Position numbers and translations under genes: made by a program. Positions 19,159-30,299 of a stretch of DNA of 64,000 nucleotides are shown here, piece by piece. The first letter of the stretch is position 1. Each line of letters begins with the position of its first letter. This DNA comes from Pseudoalteromonas ruthenica (GTDB lineage Bacteria > Pseudomonadota > Gammaproteobacteria > Enterobacterales > Alteromonadaceae): assembly GCF_008808095.1 (NCBI RefSeq), contig NZ_CP023397.1, positions 248,001 to 312,000 on the forward strand, read 5' to 3'. Below the pieces are notes generated by a model, which was given only the letters and a program-made list of their open reading frames with translations, did not search any database and was not told the DNA's origin.

Positions 19159-19326
19159 CTATTTATGAGATATACGTGTAGGTAACCGATAAAAATAGGC
19201 GTTGCCGCGTTTTTCGAATGTAAACTCACCTCTTTCCCTGCGGTGCATTAGCTCACAGGCACTGATTTTTAAAGCTTTTTGAGCCTCTTTGCTGCTAAGC
19301 CATTGTTCGTTTTTTCGGTCACTCAT
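19159..19326 (-). CDS. 55-aa HTH protein (excisionase/MerR-like)
   Basis: An ATG at 19326 opens a 55-codon frame ending TAG at 19159. The product contains WLSSKEAQKALKISACELMH followed by RGEFTFEKRGNAYFYRLP. That is a helix-turn-helix plus wing of the excisionase/MerR type (ScsKEAaxxLgIs ... rrGeiphxkxGrxyrf). Its start lies 2 bp beyond the dgt stop, and the methyltransferase starts 41 bp later. Likely a small DNA-binding protein; whether it controls the dnd genes is unknown. Confidence 0.65.
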   Translation of the reverse strand: MSDRKNEQWLSSKEAQKALKISACELMHRRERGEFTFEKRGNAYFYRLPTRISHK

Positions 19327-19328
19327 TT

Positions 19329-20783
19329 TTATTCCACCACCTTTAAGGTACGGTACTCGTCGTAGGCGAATTGGTCGGTCATGCCGCTGATGTGGTCTTG
19401 AATGAGCCGACAGCGGTGGTAAAACTCGTACAGGTGAAAGTGTTCGGCGTTTTTATCCAGTGCGGCAACGGCTTTTTCATAAACGTTGAGGTATTTCCCC
19501 GAGAGTTTCTTCACCATGCGTGTGGCAATTAAAAAGTCTTTATGGTGGCTAAGTACTTGGGTGAATTGCTCGTGCTCTAAATCGAGTAGCACTTGGTATT
19601 CATCGAGCAGACCAGAGATGATTTTATAGCCTTGTAGCTCGAGCTTTTCAACTTCGGGATGACAAAATACGCGTTCACGAGCGACTGTTTTCAAAGCATC
19701 GGTAATGGCTTGGTGGTGGCTGCCATCTTCGATTAATGAGGCGTTGAGGGTGCCGGCGTACACCTGCTCTATGTTGTCTTTAAAGCGCGTTGCCGCATGC
19801 TCAACCAACGGGTGTAAGAGTTTTACACGCAGATATATGAAAAAGGTGTTGTTGTAGTTGAACTCGGCCTCATCTGCTTTTTGTCGGGCAAACTCGCAGG
19901 CTTTGGCCACCAGGTCGCTGTAACCTTGCTCTGCGGTATCCAGTGCTCCCAGCCTTTGGCGATAAGCGTCATCTAAGTAGTGCACCAATTTTTCCACCGA
20001 GAGTATGCCTTTTTCTACCGCGTCTTCCATATCGGCTAAGCAATAAGCGATGTCGTCGGCGGCTTCCATAATGTAGCTGGCGGGGTGACGACAGCCATTA
20101 TCCATTTCTAAGGCATCACCCAATTGAGCGATGAACGCGGCCTCGCTGTGGTAAAAGCCGACTTTTTTCATAAGGTAGCTTTTATCTTCAGGCCGCGCGT
20201 CTTTCGCCATAGTGCCGGGGCGAGTGTATTTAAGAATGGCCGCTATTTGGCTGTAACTTAAGTTCAGCGCTAACAGCGAGTGAACTGCGCGGATCGCTTG
20301 TGCGTTGCCTTCGAAGCTTTGTAAATCAAGCAGTAGTTCGTGCTTTAGCGGGTGTGTTTGCGCAAGCGTCGGCAACGGGCCAAAGCGTTGCTGCAGGTAG
20401 CGGCTAAACCAGTGGTTGATGGCGGCCTCACCAAAATGGCCAAAGGCCGGATTACCTATATCGTGCATCAAACAAGCCATTTCCACCAAGGTCTCAAAGG
20501 GCCGCTCCATGTCGGTGAGGCCATAGTGTGCACGCTCTTGTGCATTGAGCTTAGAAAACAGTTTTTGCACAATAAAGCGGCCGTTTTGCTGTACCTCAAG
20601 GGAGTGGGTGAGGCGCGAGCGCACGGCAGCATTGCGCTCTAATGGAAATACCTGAGTCTTTTGCTGCAACCGACGTATGCCGGAGGAGTTGATGATGCGG
20701 CCGCGATCGCTCTCTAAGCTGGTATGCAAAGTTTTCAGCGGGTTCACTTGGCGTGCGGTGTTTATTTTTGTAGTAAAATCCAT
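19329..20783 (-). CDS. dgt: deoxyguanosinetriphosphate triphosphohydrolase
   Basis: A 484-aa HD-domain enzyme closely like E. coli Dgt: SDRGRIINS, RRLQQKTQVFPLERNAAVRSRLTHSLEVQQ (an uninterrupted match by memory, residues 25-65) and the HD pair H107/D108 in CLMHDIGNPAFGHFG. It hydrolyses dGTP to deoxyguanosine and triphosphate. In many species it is a housekeeping gene, but dGTPases also act as antiviral nucleotide-depleting enzymes. Here it is first in a co-directional run: dgt, HTH gene, Dnd-associated methyltransferase. That may be an island edge or a functional link. Start ATG 20783 is supported by the conserved N-terminus. Confidence 0.92.
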   Translation of the reverse strand: MDFTTKINTARQVNPLKTLHTSLESDRGRIINSSGIRRLQQKTQVFPLERNAAVRSRLTHSLEVQQNGRFIVQKLFSKLNAQERAHYGLTDMERPFETLVEMACLMHDIGNPAFGHFGEAAINHWFSRYLQQRFGPLPTLAQTHPLKHELLLDLQSFEGNAQAIRAVHSLLALNLSYSQIAAILKYTRPGTMAKDARPEDKSYLMKKVGFYHSEAAFIAQLGDALEMDNGCRHPASYIMEAADDIAYCLADMEDAVEKGILSVEKLVHYLDDAYRQRLGALDTAEQGYSDLVAKACEFARQKADEAEFNYNNTFFIYLRVKLLHPLVEHAATRFKDNIEQVYAGTLNASLIEDGSHHQAITDALKTVARERVFCHPEVEKLELQGYKIISGLLDEYQVLLDLEHEQFTQVLSHHKDFLIATRMVKKLSGKYLNVYEKAVAALDKNAEHFHLYEFYHRCRLIQDHISGMTDQFAYDEYRTLKVVE

Positions 20784-20875
20784 ACGTCCGCCTCAGTAGT
20801 CAATTGATTTCTATAGTATGCTTTCTGATATCACATTGACATATGTTGTTTTATATTTCTAACCTGCGGCACTAA

Positions 20876-20902
20876 TTGATAGCAAGAGCCACAATCTATA
20901 AT
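20876..20902 (+). promoter_or_regulatory. sigma-70-like promoter for the papain-fold/HDAC operon
   Basis: TTGATA at 20876-20881 and a perfect -10 TATAAT at 20897-20902, separated by 15 bp (short of the usual 17). The ATG at 20939 follows with AAAAAGGA as ribosome site. The 155-bp gap is shared with the divergent dgt gene. Confidence 0.5.
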
Positions 20903-20938
20903 ATTGTACCTTCAAAAGGAATTTAAAAAGGATTTTAT

Positions 20939-21403
20939 ATGTTAAAGGTACATGTTTGGTTACCACACGGAGAAATGGTGGGCCATGCTTCACTTTCATT
21001 TGGTACAACCTATGTTAGTTTTTGGCCAGCAGAAGGGGCTGGGAAAAAGGACTTGAAGGTGAAACGAAGACAGCCGGGTCACTTTATGGATGCAATAGAT
21101 GAGGACATCCGCAGTGAAGGCGGGCGAAAACCACATACCATTACTCTTCACAACGTGGACACTCAATCTTTAGCTAAATATGTTCTGCAACTCCAGCAAG
21201 AAGTACCTCAATACCAACTCGCACGTTTCAATTGCTCGCATTTAGTAGCGGATTGCTTGAAGGTCGCTTGTGGCAAAGAGCCTTCATTTAAGCCCTCGGC
21301 GCAAGGGTATGGACGACTGGCGGGTACTCTTGGACGAGGCATCTGGACTCCCCATGAAATTCTGCGATATGCTAGCGAGCTTGCAAGTGACAAGGTAGCT
21401 TAA
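20939..21403 (+). CDS. permuted papain-fold (NlpC/P60-like) hydrolase candidate
   Basis: The 154-aa product has an early histidine in MVGHASLSF (H16) and a late cysteine in FNCSHLVADCL (C99). That order (His before Cys) is typical of circularly permuted papain-fold enzymes such as the LRAT/YiiX groups and several amidase or peptidase families. No signal peptide is seen, so it probably acts in the cytoplasm unless exported by another route. The TAA at 21401-21403 is directly followed by the ATG of the HDAC-like gene, which indicates translational coupling. The exact family and substrate are unknown; a toxin-like or deacylase role is possible. Confidence 0.6.
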   Translation: MLKVHVWLPHGEMVGHASLSFGTTYVSFWPAEGAGKKDLKVKRRQPGHFMDAIDEDIRSEGGRKPHTITLHNVDTQSLAKYVLQLQQEVPQYQLARFNCSHLVADCLKVACGKEPSFKPSAQGYGRLAGTLGRGIWTPHEILRYASELASDKVA

Positions 21404-22321
21404 ATGCAGTTAATTTACGATAAAGACTACAATTATAGATTAGGCTTATTGCAGTACTTGCACCCCTTTGAAGGAGAAAAGTTCTCTCAGGTCTTGTCGA
21501 TGGTTAATGACTTAGGGTTAAGTGTTATAAGTCCCAACTCTATGGTTTCGGAGGAGACGATTGATGAGTACTTGAATGAATTAATGCGATTAAAAGTTCG
21601 AAATAAAGAGTTTGTTTTTCGTGCTTTAGAAGTTCCTAAAATTCCGTTTATTAGCTTCAATTACCTACACAAAAAAATACTTAAGCCTATGCGATTGGCG
21701 GTAGCCGGAACACTTCTCGGTGCCGAGCAAGCGTTAGAATCGGGTGGGGTAATGTGGAATTTGTCCGGTGGTTTCCATCATGCCAGCTATCAGTTTATGC
21801 AAGGCTTTTGTATTTATAATGATATTGCTATAGCCCACCAACAGTTAATCAAAAATGGTCGACTAAGCACTGATGACAAGGTGCTTATTATTGATGTTGA
21901 TGCCCATCATGGAAACGGGAACGCGTTTAGCTTCCGTGAGCAGACTAATGTGCATTTGCTCGATGTTTATAACGAAGACATTTATCCCTTATCTGGTTTC
22001 ACGCGGGAACAAGTGGATTTTCCAGTTCCTCTAACCAGTGGCACTTTGGGGGAGGAATATTTAGCAAGGCTGTCGAGTGCCCTAGAGATTACCGACAGTG
22101 ATTATGCGCTGGCATTTATTGTGGCGGGGACAGATGTACTTGCAGAAGATAAGCTGGGGGGATTAGGACTCAGTGTTGAAGATGTTGCTGCCCGGGAAAA
22201 AATGATTTTAGAGCACTTGCAAAAGCATAAAATCCCAGCAGTTGTAACTGGAGGGGGTGGGTACTCCAAACAAAGCGCAAAAGCCGTGAGTGCAGCCATC
22301 AGGGCGTGCGCATCGTTGTAA
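21404..22321 (+). CDS. histone deacetylase-family amidohydrolase
   Basis: The 305-aa protein carries the HDAC-fold signature: GGFHHAS (H125, H126), VDAHHGNG (D166, H168, H169), AGTDVLAEDKLGGL (D244) and GGGGY (284-287). These supply the zinc ligands and catalytic tyrosine of class IV/bacterial HDAC-like enzymes, which remove acyl groups from lysines, polyamines or small molecules. It follows the papain-fold gene with no gap. All catalytic positions look intact. The pairing with a papain-fold protein is not one I recognise as a described system. Confidence 0.85.
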   Translation: MQLIYDKDYNYRLGLLQYLHPFEGEKFSQVLSMVNDLGLSVISPNSMVSEETIDEYLNELMRLKVRNKEFVFRALEVPKIPFISFNYLHKKILKPMRLAVAGTLLGAEQALESGGVMWNLSGGFHHASYQFMQGFCIYNDIAIAHQQLIKNGRLSTDDKVLIIDVDAHHGNGNAFSFREQTNVHLLDVYNEDIYPLSGFTREQVDFPVPLTSGTLGEEYLARLSSALEITDSDYALAFIVAGTDVLAEDKLGGLGLSVEDVAAREKMILEHLQKHKIPAVVTGGGGYSKQSAKAVSAAIRACASL

Positions 22322-22368
22322 AATATCGCAAACGTATCTCTTTATTCAGAAACTAGTGTGCACTCAAC

Positions 22369-22881
22369 CTAGCCCACGGCACGTTGGTACGTGGGCAAAT
22401 CGAAAAACAGCGAGCTCATATTGGCAATGCGCTTCAATGCTGCTTTTTCTTGGTCCTGCCATTGCGGCACTTGCGTGCGGCTTTCACAGCAAAGCATCCC
22501 TCTTGGCTCGAAGTTATCGTGCAGCACGTAATCAAGCAAAGAGTAAAAGCCACATGGCTCAAAGTAGCCTGCGACCATGTGTTTGGTAAACGGGTGGTGA
22601 CGCACATCCTCAATGGCAAGGAAATCATGGCTGAATAGCGCAGAAAAATAAGCCTGGGCTGTATCTTGGCCAATAACCCCGCCGTCAGAATAGGCGCCGG
22701 TGTGTTTATCAAATTTAGCGATGCACACAATACTTGAGGTGTTTTCATTGGCCACCCACAGGCTTACTACATCGGCTTGGGGAACATGCTCTGCTGCAGT
22801 ATGAACTATCTTTTGCAGCTTTTCTATGTGGCTTAAACCTGGGTTAGTTAAAGCCAAGTTAAGTTGAAATAAATCAACCAT
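22369..22881 (-). CDS. GAF-domain protein
   Basis: The 170-aa soluble product is essentially one GAF domain: an N-terminal helix, SLWVANENTSSIVCIAKFD, YFSALFSHDFLAIEDVRHHPF and a C-terminal GMLCCESRTQVPQWQDQEK. The ligand is unknown. Paired cysteines (CC near 144) could be redox-active, but this is only a possibility. It is monocistronic, converges with the HDAC-like gene and has its own ribosome site (GAGAG). It may act as a free sensor for one of the many signalling proteins nearby. Confidence 0.7.
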   Translation of the reverse strand: MVDLFQLNLALTNPGLSHIEKLQKIVHTAAEHVPQADVVSLWVANENTSSIVCIAKFDKHTGAYSDGGVIGQDTAQAYFSALFSHDFLAIEDVRHHPFTKHMVAGYFEPCGFYSLLDYVLHDNFEPRGMLCCESRTQVPQWQDQEKAALKRIANMSSLFFDLPTYQRAVG

Positions 22882-23076
22882 TTACCACTCTCCTCACAAC
22901 AAAAACGTTGTGACTATGCCCTATCTTGCTCCGCACGCTAGATGCGTAACTGGAACTTTACTGCGCCAGTGTGAGTCACTGACAATTATTTAGTATAGGC
23001 ACCACACGGCGTTGTAGCCTGACTATTTTTGCACATTCGCTCAATACCACGCGCACCAGTGAATAATACGCAGGCA

Positions 23077-25245
<2,169 letters not shown>

Positions 25246-25373
25246 TTTATAAACATGGGTAAACAAGGTGTTATCTACACGTAGTCTAAAGCTTGTGGCC
25301 ACATTTAGCTATAGCCAAAAAGCGCGATTCGCAATCATACTGAATAGTTGATGAATTTTTCGCCTTTTTCAGG

Positions 25374-25769
25374 TCAGTGAATAGGGGATTCCAACCAATG
25401 CTGAATGATGGTTGGATTGTTTTGATACTTCTCAGGGTGCTGAATAATGGACTCCAATAGCGCCAGCTCTTTGGCATAATGCGTTTCTACATCAGGCACT
25501 TTTGATAACAGGCAAAATAGATAATCCGCAAACCCAGGCTTTGCCGGGCGCTGCTCTGTGGCCATGCCTTTGTGCATAAGTTGCCTGTAAACATCCTCAC
25601 GCCAACGCTGCGCCATGGTTTGCGGCGATAAAAAAGCGCTGCCAAGCATGGGTTGTAATTGTGCCAAAACCTGTTCTTTGCTTTTGTCTGCATGCAGACA
25701 AAGCCATAAGGTAAACAGTTCCAGCTCAGTGAGTTCGGCTAAATCTAAATGTGCGCTTGGTTGATTCAT
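25374..25769 (-). CDS. hypothetical protein, 131 aa
   Basis: ATG 25769 (MNQPSAHLDLAEL) is preferred over an upstream TTG at 25808. The product is soluble, helical and has no motif I recognise; it contains LELFTLWLCLHADKS and ends QHWLESPIH. It precedes the NERD-like gene on the same strand (128-bp gap), so the two could share regulation. The coding call rests on an uninterrupted frame, codon use typical of the region, and the lack of a better frame opposite. Confidence 0.55.
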   Translation of the reverse strand: MNQPSAHLDLAELTELELFTLWLCLHADKSKEQVLAQLQPMLGSAFLSPQTMAQRWREDVYRQLMHKGMATEQRPAKPGFADYLFCLLSKVPDVETHYAKELALLESIIQHPEKYQNNPTIIQHWLESPIH

Positions 25770-25967
25770 AGTTACAGCCGTGTCAGCAATAGCATTGTTG
25801 TTCGACAACCGTAGTTAAACGATTGCACCTAAGGTGATACATCATTCTCTACCGAGCAGTACGGGGCATCGCAGTAGGAAGATCATTTGATGTAGCACAA
25901 GCTTGATGATTAGTGCTATTGTTATACTCATAAAGTAGTAGGTAGTGCTTGTAGTTGGGCTGTGTAT

Positions 25968-27512
25968 ATGAAGTTTTCCCGTTTTGGTGTGATTGACTTA
26001 CGCCAAGTTATTCTCGGGTTTGCAGTGTTGTGTGTGATGGTTACCTTGGGTAATCAGTTCATTATTAACTACCGAGTACACGGCCAGCAAATGGTGGCCC
26101 ATACCCTGGCATCCAATCAGGCTTATGCCAGTAAGCTCTCTGATATTACCGAACAATTCCTCAACTCTTTACAAATGCAGTTGCGCTATAGCGCTGCGCA
26201 ATTAGCCGATAACAACACCCCAAAGTCACAGCAGCAAGAAACGCTGCGCTTATTAGAGCAAACCGCGTCTTTTAATTCCGTGGTGGTGGTGAACGAGCAA
26301 GGCGTGATCACCAGCACTGCGCCGTTAACCTTAGGTGTTAAAGGTGTGAGATTACAAAGCGACAGTGCCAAACAATCTTTGCGCGCACAAGCACCCACCA
26401 TTCCTCAACCGTTTGTATCGCCGGCTAGTAATTTAATTGTGAGCCCCTCACACCCCATTTTTAGCGCCGATGAGCAATATCAAGGCTATATTGCTGGCAC
26501 TATTTATTTGCATGGCGACAATATTCTCTCGCGGCTACTCGGGCAGCATTTTCACAACGATAAAGCCAATATTATAGTGCTCAGTGAAAATGGCAGTGTT
26601 ATTTATCATTCTCAACGCCAGCGCGTGGGCGCTAAAATAACGCCCGCTTCGCCATTGTGGCATGCGTTTGCTAATGCGCAAATGCAAAGTGGCAGCGAAG
26701 GTGTTGGCGCTATGTTAGTGGGCTATGCACCTGTGCGCACAGCGAATTGGGTGGTGTTAGTGGGGACTGAGCGCGACCAAGTCGTTGAGAGTGTCGGCAA
26801 TACCATTATGAATGTGCTTGCCAAAGCTGCACCGGTGACAGTGATCACCTTGTTGGTGATTTGGTATTTGGCGAATTTAATCAGTGCTCCGCTGCGACAG
26901 CTAGCGCAACGCGTGGCCGATTCAAGTAAAGAATATGATGATGTGCCAACCTGGTTTTTTGAAGCGAAAATACTACGCAACGCACTGAGAACTTACAGTA
27001 ATGAACAGCACCAGCGTATTAACGACCTGAATAAAGCAAGCTTAACCGATCCGCTTACCGGCATTGGCAACCGGCGTTATATGGAAGTGTTTATTCAATC
27101 TATGGTTGCTGATGAACAAGCCTTTACGGTGATCACCTTGGATATTGACCACTTTAAGCGTGTCAATGATAACTATGGCCACGATGTGGGTGATGACGTT
27201 ATACAAGGGTTAGGGCAGCTATTGCAGAGCAGTTGTCGAGAATACGATGGCGTGTGTCGCAGTGGCGGCGAAGAGTTCCTACTTATTCTCCCTGGCATAG
27301 GTAAAGACATTGCGTTAGAGCTGGCAGAGCGCTTGCGAGTGACTATCCAGGCTCATGATTTTACACCAGTACCCCAAGTGACGGTGTCTCTAGGCGTGAG
27401 TTTGTGGCAGCCTGGTTGCTCGGTGGATGCGGTACTCAAAGCCGCTGATAATGCGCTGTATCGGGCGAAACAACGAGGCCGCAACCGCTGTGAAGTGGAG
27501 TTGCTGGGTTAG
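25968..27512 (+). CDS. membrane diguanylate cyclase with periplasmic sensor
   Basis: ATG 25968 (MKFSRFGVIDL) is chosen over GTG 25962. A transmembrane helix near 12-30, a periplasmic dCache-like sensor (about 35-275), a second helix (near 285-305) and a short HAMP-like linker lead to a GGDEF domain. The active site GGEEF is at 433-437, with an RxxD product-inhibition site (REYD) exactly five residues before it. It should make c-di-GMP in response to an external ligand. Pel synthesis, 8 kb away, depends on a c-di-GMP receptor (PelD), so this is a plausible but unproven input. Confidence 0.88.
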   Translation: MKFSRFGVIDLRQVILGFAVLCVMVTLGNQFIINYRVHGQQMVAHTLASNQAYASKLSDITEQFLNSLQMQLRYSAAQLADNNTPKSQQQETLRLLEQTASFNSVVVVNEQGVITSTAPLTLGVKGVRLQSDSAKQSLRAQAPTIPQPFVSPASNLIVSPSHPIFSADEQYQGYIAGTIYLHGDNILSRLLGQHFHNDKANIIVLSENGSVIYHSQRQRVGAKITPASPLWHAFANAQMQSGSEGVGAMLVGYAPVRTANWVVLVGTERDQVVESVGNTIMNVLAKAAPVTVITLLVIWYLANLISAPLRQLAQRVADSSKEYDDVPTWFFEAKILRNALRTYSNEQHQRINDLNKASLTDPLTGIGNRRYMEVFIQSMVADEQAFTVITLDIDHFKRVNDNYGHDVGDDVIQGLGQLLQSSCREYDGVCRSGGEEFLLILPGIGKDIALELAERLRVTIQAHDFTPVPQVTVSLGVSLWQPGCSVDAVLKAADNALYRAKQRGRNRCEVELLG

Positions 27513-27514
27513 GG

Positions 27515-27715
27515 TTATTTGCGTGGTTGCTGTTTATCCCAAAGCGACAATAGGCGCTGCGCAATGCCCCATACTAACAGCAAAATCATCAGCAGTGTGA
27601 TCACCAGTAGTAGCGCCGAGTCATTAATAAACAACCAGCTTAGGCTCAGCACAATGCAACAAAACACACAAATGCTCAGTAAAGTATTTTTGCGTTTATT
27701 CGCCTGTTTAGTCAT
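27515..27715 (-). CDS. small two-helix membrane protein
   Basis: A 66-aa product (MTKQANKRK...) with two hydrophobic stretches: LLSICVFCCIVLSLSWLF and LLLVITLLMILLLVWGI. The basic N-terminus suggests it starts in the cytoplasm. The stop lies 2 bp from the stop of the convergent cyclase gene. No family recognised; function unknown. Confidence 0.5.
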   Translation of the reverse strand: MTKQANKRKNTLLSICVFCCIVLSLSWLFINDSALLLVITLLMILLLVWGIAQRLLSLWDKQQPRK

Positions 27716-28011
27716 GCACACCTACCGTTTTAGAAACTGCCGATAGTATATCAACTTCTGGGCGCTGATCATCCTTCACTTTGTAACTTAGCAACGTAAT
27801 TCAAGATGCAATGAGCAAAGTTTCACCACCGGCTAGCTGGCGCGCCGATCACAGCTGTTAAACTGTTGGAAAGTAACAATTAAACTCTTGTAATTTATTG
27901 ATTTGAATCATACATTCGCCAGCTAACCAATAACCAGAATTTCCCTCAAAGCCTGTTCCTGATACTGTGCTAAGCTTCTTATGAAATGGTATACAAAATT
28001 ACAAGAATCAT

Positions 28012-30174
28012 ATGACATCGTCTTTTAACGCGCTTTACCAATGTAGCTGCAGCGAGCAAGCCTATGAGCTGGCACTGAGTATGATTGATGAAGCTTTTGG
28101 CGCAGCCCATTGCTTTGTTGGTAAGTTATGCGCCAACGCGACAGAAGTACAGACTGTGGCCTACCATCAAGACGGTGCCGTACGCGCAAATTTCCAATAT
28201 CCTCTGGCTGGCTCTCCGTGCGCCGATGCATTACAGAGCGTCGATGTGTGCGCTTTTGGCGATAATGTGGCTGATTTATTTCCCGATGATACCATGCTTG
28301 CGGAGCTGGGGATTGAAGCCTACATCGGTGTGACGCTACGCGATGTATCACGCCAACCCATTGGTATTTTGGTGGCGCTATTTGAACAACAGCGAACGTT
28401 TGACCAAGTTGATGAGCAGTGGTTTAAGGACTTGGCATTTATCGTAGCTGCTCAAGCCCGCCATGATGCCGATTTGGCGCGAAAGGATAAGCTGTTAGCT
28501 GAGCTATCACTGCGTAATATCGTGTTTGAGCAAAGCAAAGAAGCCATCATGATCACCGATAACAATAACCGTATCCTACGGGTTAACCCTGCCTTTGAGT
28601 TGTATACCGGTTATCGTGAAAGTGAACTAAAAGGGCGTTCACCCGCAGTGCTTTCCTCAGGTCAGCATAGCCCAGAGTTCTATCATGAAATGTGGCGGCA
28701 GCTCGAGCAGATGGGCCATTGGCGAGGCGAGATTTATAATCGTCGTAAAAATGGTGAAATTTACCCAGAAGAGCTGTCGATCACTGTTAACCGTGGTGCT
28801 AATGGGCAAATTACCCATTATATTGGTTTGTTTCGTGACATTAGTGAATGGAAAGAAAGTGAGCGCCAACTACGGTTTTACGCCAGTCAAGAACCCTTAA
28901 CTGGGCTTTTAAATCGTCGCAGTTTCTTAGAGAAAGTGGAGCAACATATTTCGTTGTTTCGCGCTCAGGAGCAGCACGCGTCAGTGCTGTTTTTAAACCT
29001 CGATCGTTTTAAAGATATCAACGATTTATATGGTCCAGAAATTGGCGATAAGGTACTGATTGCGGTGGCGTTGCGGCTGCAAAATTGTGTGCGTAATCAT
29101 GATGTGATCAGCCGCTATGGCGGTGACGAATTCACTATTTTAATTGCCGATGCCAAACCTGGGCACGCGCACCGCTGTGCCGAGAAAGTGTTGGAGCGAA
29201 TCCACCAGCCCATACGCTTGGGTGATTTAAGCATTGAACTAAGTTGCAGTATTGGCATTGCTCACATGCATAGCGATACCGATAGCGCCACGGTGCTCGT
29301 TCGCAACGCCAATCATGCCATGTTGAGTGTTAAGCGCGCTCAGTCTCACAGCATTGCCGTACACAGCCAAGAGATTGAAGCCATTTACCTGCGTAAACTT
29401 AAACTGCGCGACAAACTCCATAAGCTACTGCGCTTTGATGGCCTAGATGTGGCCTACCAACCGGTTATCGATAACCAAAGCGGGCGTATTGTTAAGTTTG
29501 AAGCCCTAGCACGCTGGCGCGATGAAGAGCTTGGGGTGATCCGTCCCGATGAGTTTATTGCCATCGCTGAGGAGTTTGGCCTTGTGGCCATTTTGGGCCA
29601 GTTTGTGCTGCGCAAAGCGCTGGCCGATTTGGCATGGATCCATAGTCAAGGCTACAACGACATCAGCATGGCAGTGAATCGTTCAGCCTCAGAATTTAAC
29701 CATGTATTGCATCCCGTTGACACAGTGCTCGATACCTTGGCTGACTATAATTTAAAGCCCAGCTGTTTGACCATTGAGGTGACCGAATCGGTGGCCATTC
29801 ATGCCCGAAAGCAAGCCGAAGGGGTGCTTAATGAATTACGCAGCAAAGGAGTTATGGTGGCCTTGGATGACTTTTGTACAGGGTATTCATCATTGAGTCA
29901 CCTTATCGACCTACATGCTGATTATATTAAAATCGATAAGAGCTTTACCCAGCAAATGCTCAGCGAACACAAGCACCAAGTGGTGATTGCCAGCGTTATT
30001 CGTATTGCCTCAGAGCTGGATATGGAAGTGATTGCCGAAGGCGTGGAAACACAGCAGCAACAGCAACAATTGCGTGAGTATGGTTGTCACTTTAGCCAAG
30101 GTTATTATTACTCCCCTGCAGTTCCTTTAAAAGAGGCAATGGTGCTGTTAGCCAAGCATAATGGGAATGAATAG
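28012..30174 (+). CDS. GAF-PAS-GGDEF-EAL c-di-GMP signalling protein
   Basis: The 720-aa soluble protein has an N-terminal GAF domain (about 1-160), a PAS/PAC domain (about 175-290), a GGDEF domain with intact GGDEF and an RxxD inhibitory site (RNHD) five residues before it, and an EAL domain. EAL residues appear complete: FEALARWR, EVTES, LDDFCTGYSS, YIKIDKSF and AEGVETQ. It may both make and break c-di-GMP. It stands alone, 125 bp before a chemoreceptor. The 290-bp gap upstream (27722-28011) shows nothing I can call. Confidence 0.9.
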   Translation: MTSSFNALYQCSCSEQAYELALSMIDEAFGAAHCFVGKLCANATEVQTVAYHQDGAVRANFQYPLAGSPCADALQSVDVCAFGDNVADLFPDDTMLAELGIEAYIGVTLRDVSRQPIGILVALFEQQRTFDQVDEQWFKDLAFIVAAQARHDADLARKDKLLAELSLRNIVFEQSKEAIMITDNNNRILRVNPAFELYTGYRESELKGRSPAVLSSGQHSPEFYHEMWRQLEQMGHWRGEIYNRRKNGEIYPEELSITVNRGANGQITHYIGLFRDISEWKESERQLRFYASQEPLTGLLNRRSFLEKVEQHISLFRAQEQHASVLFLNLDRFKDINDLYGPEIGDKVLIAVALRLQNCVRNHDVISRYGGDEFTILIADAKPGHAHRCAEKVLERIHQPIRLGDLSIELSCSIGIAHMHSDTDSATVLVRNANHAMLSVKRAQSHSIAVHSQEIEAIYLRKLKLRDKLHKLLRFDGLDVAYQPVIDNQSGRIVKFEALARWRDEELGVIRPDEFIAIAEEFGLVAILGQFVLRKALADLAWIHSQGYNDISMAVNRSASEFNHVLHPVDTVLDTLADYNLKPSCLTIEVTESVAIHARKQAEGVLNELRSKGVMVALDDFCTGYSSLSHLIDLHADYIKIDKSFTQQMLSEHKHQVVIASVIRIASELDMEVIAEGVETQQQQQQLREYGCHFSQGYYYSPAVPLKEAMVLLAKHNGNE

Positions 30175-30299
30175 CGACCCAATTAATTTTCCAATATAGG
30201 TTCAAAAAGTGTTTAAAATGAAGCGATTAGCAGCGTTTTAATCGCAATTTAACAATCTTGTGCCATAGTGAATAAGACCGATGTTTTAGGAGCTACACC

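Noticed and set aside
1..20783. Integrase, attachment-site tRNA or flanking direct repeats marking the Dnd region as a mobile island
   Set aside because: None found in the window; the left end is outside it, so mobility can only be suspected from AT content and gene content.
11926..20783. dndA cysteine desulfurase
   Set aside because: Looked for PLP-dependent desulfurase motifs beside dndBCDE; none present.
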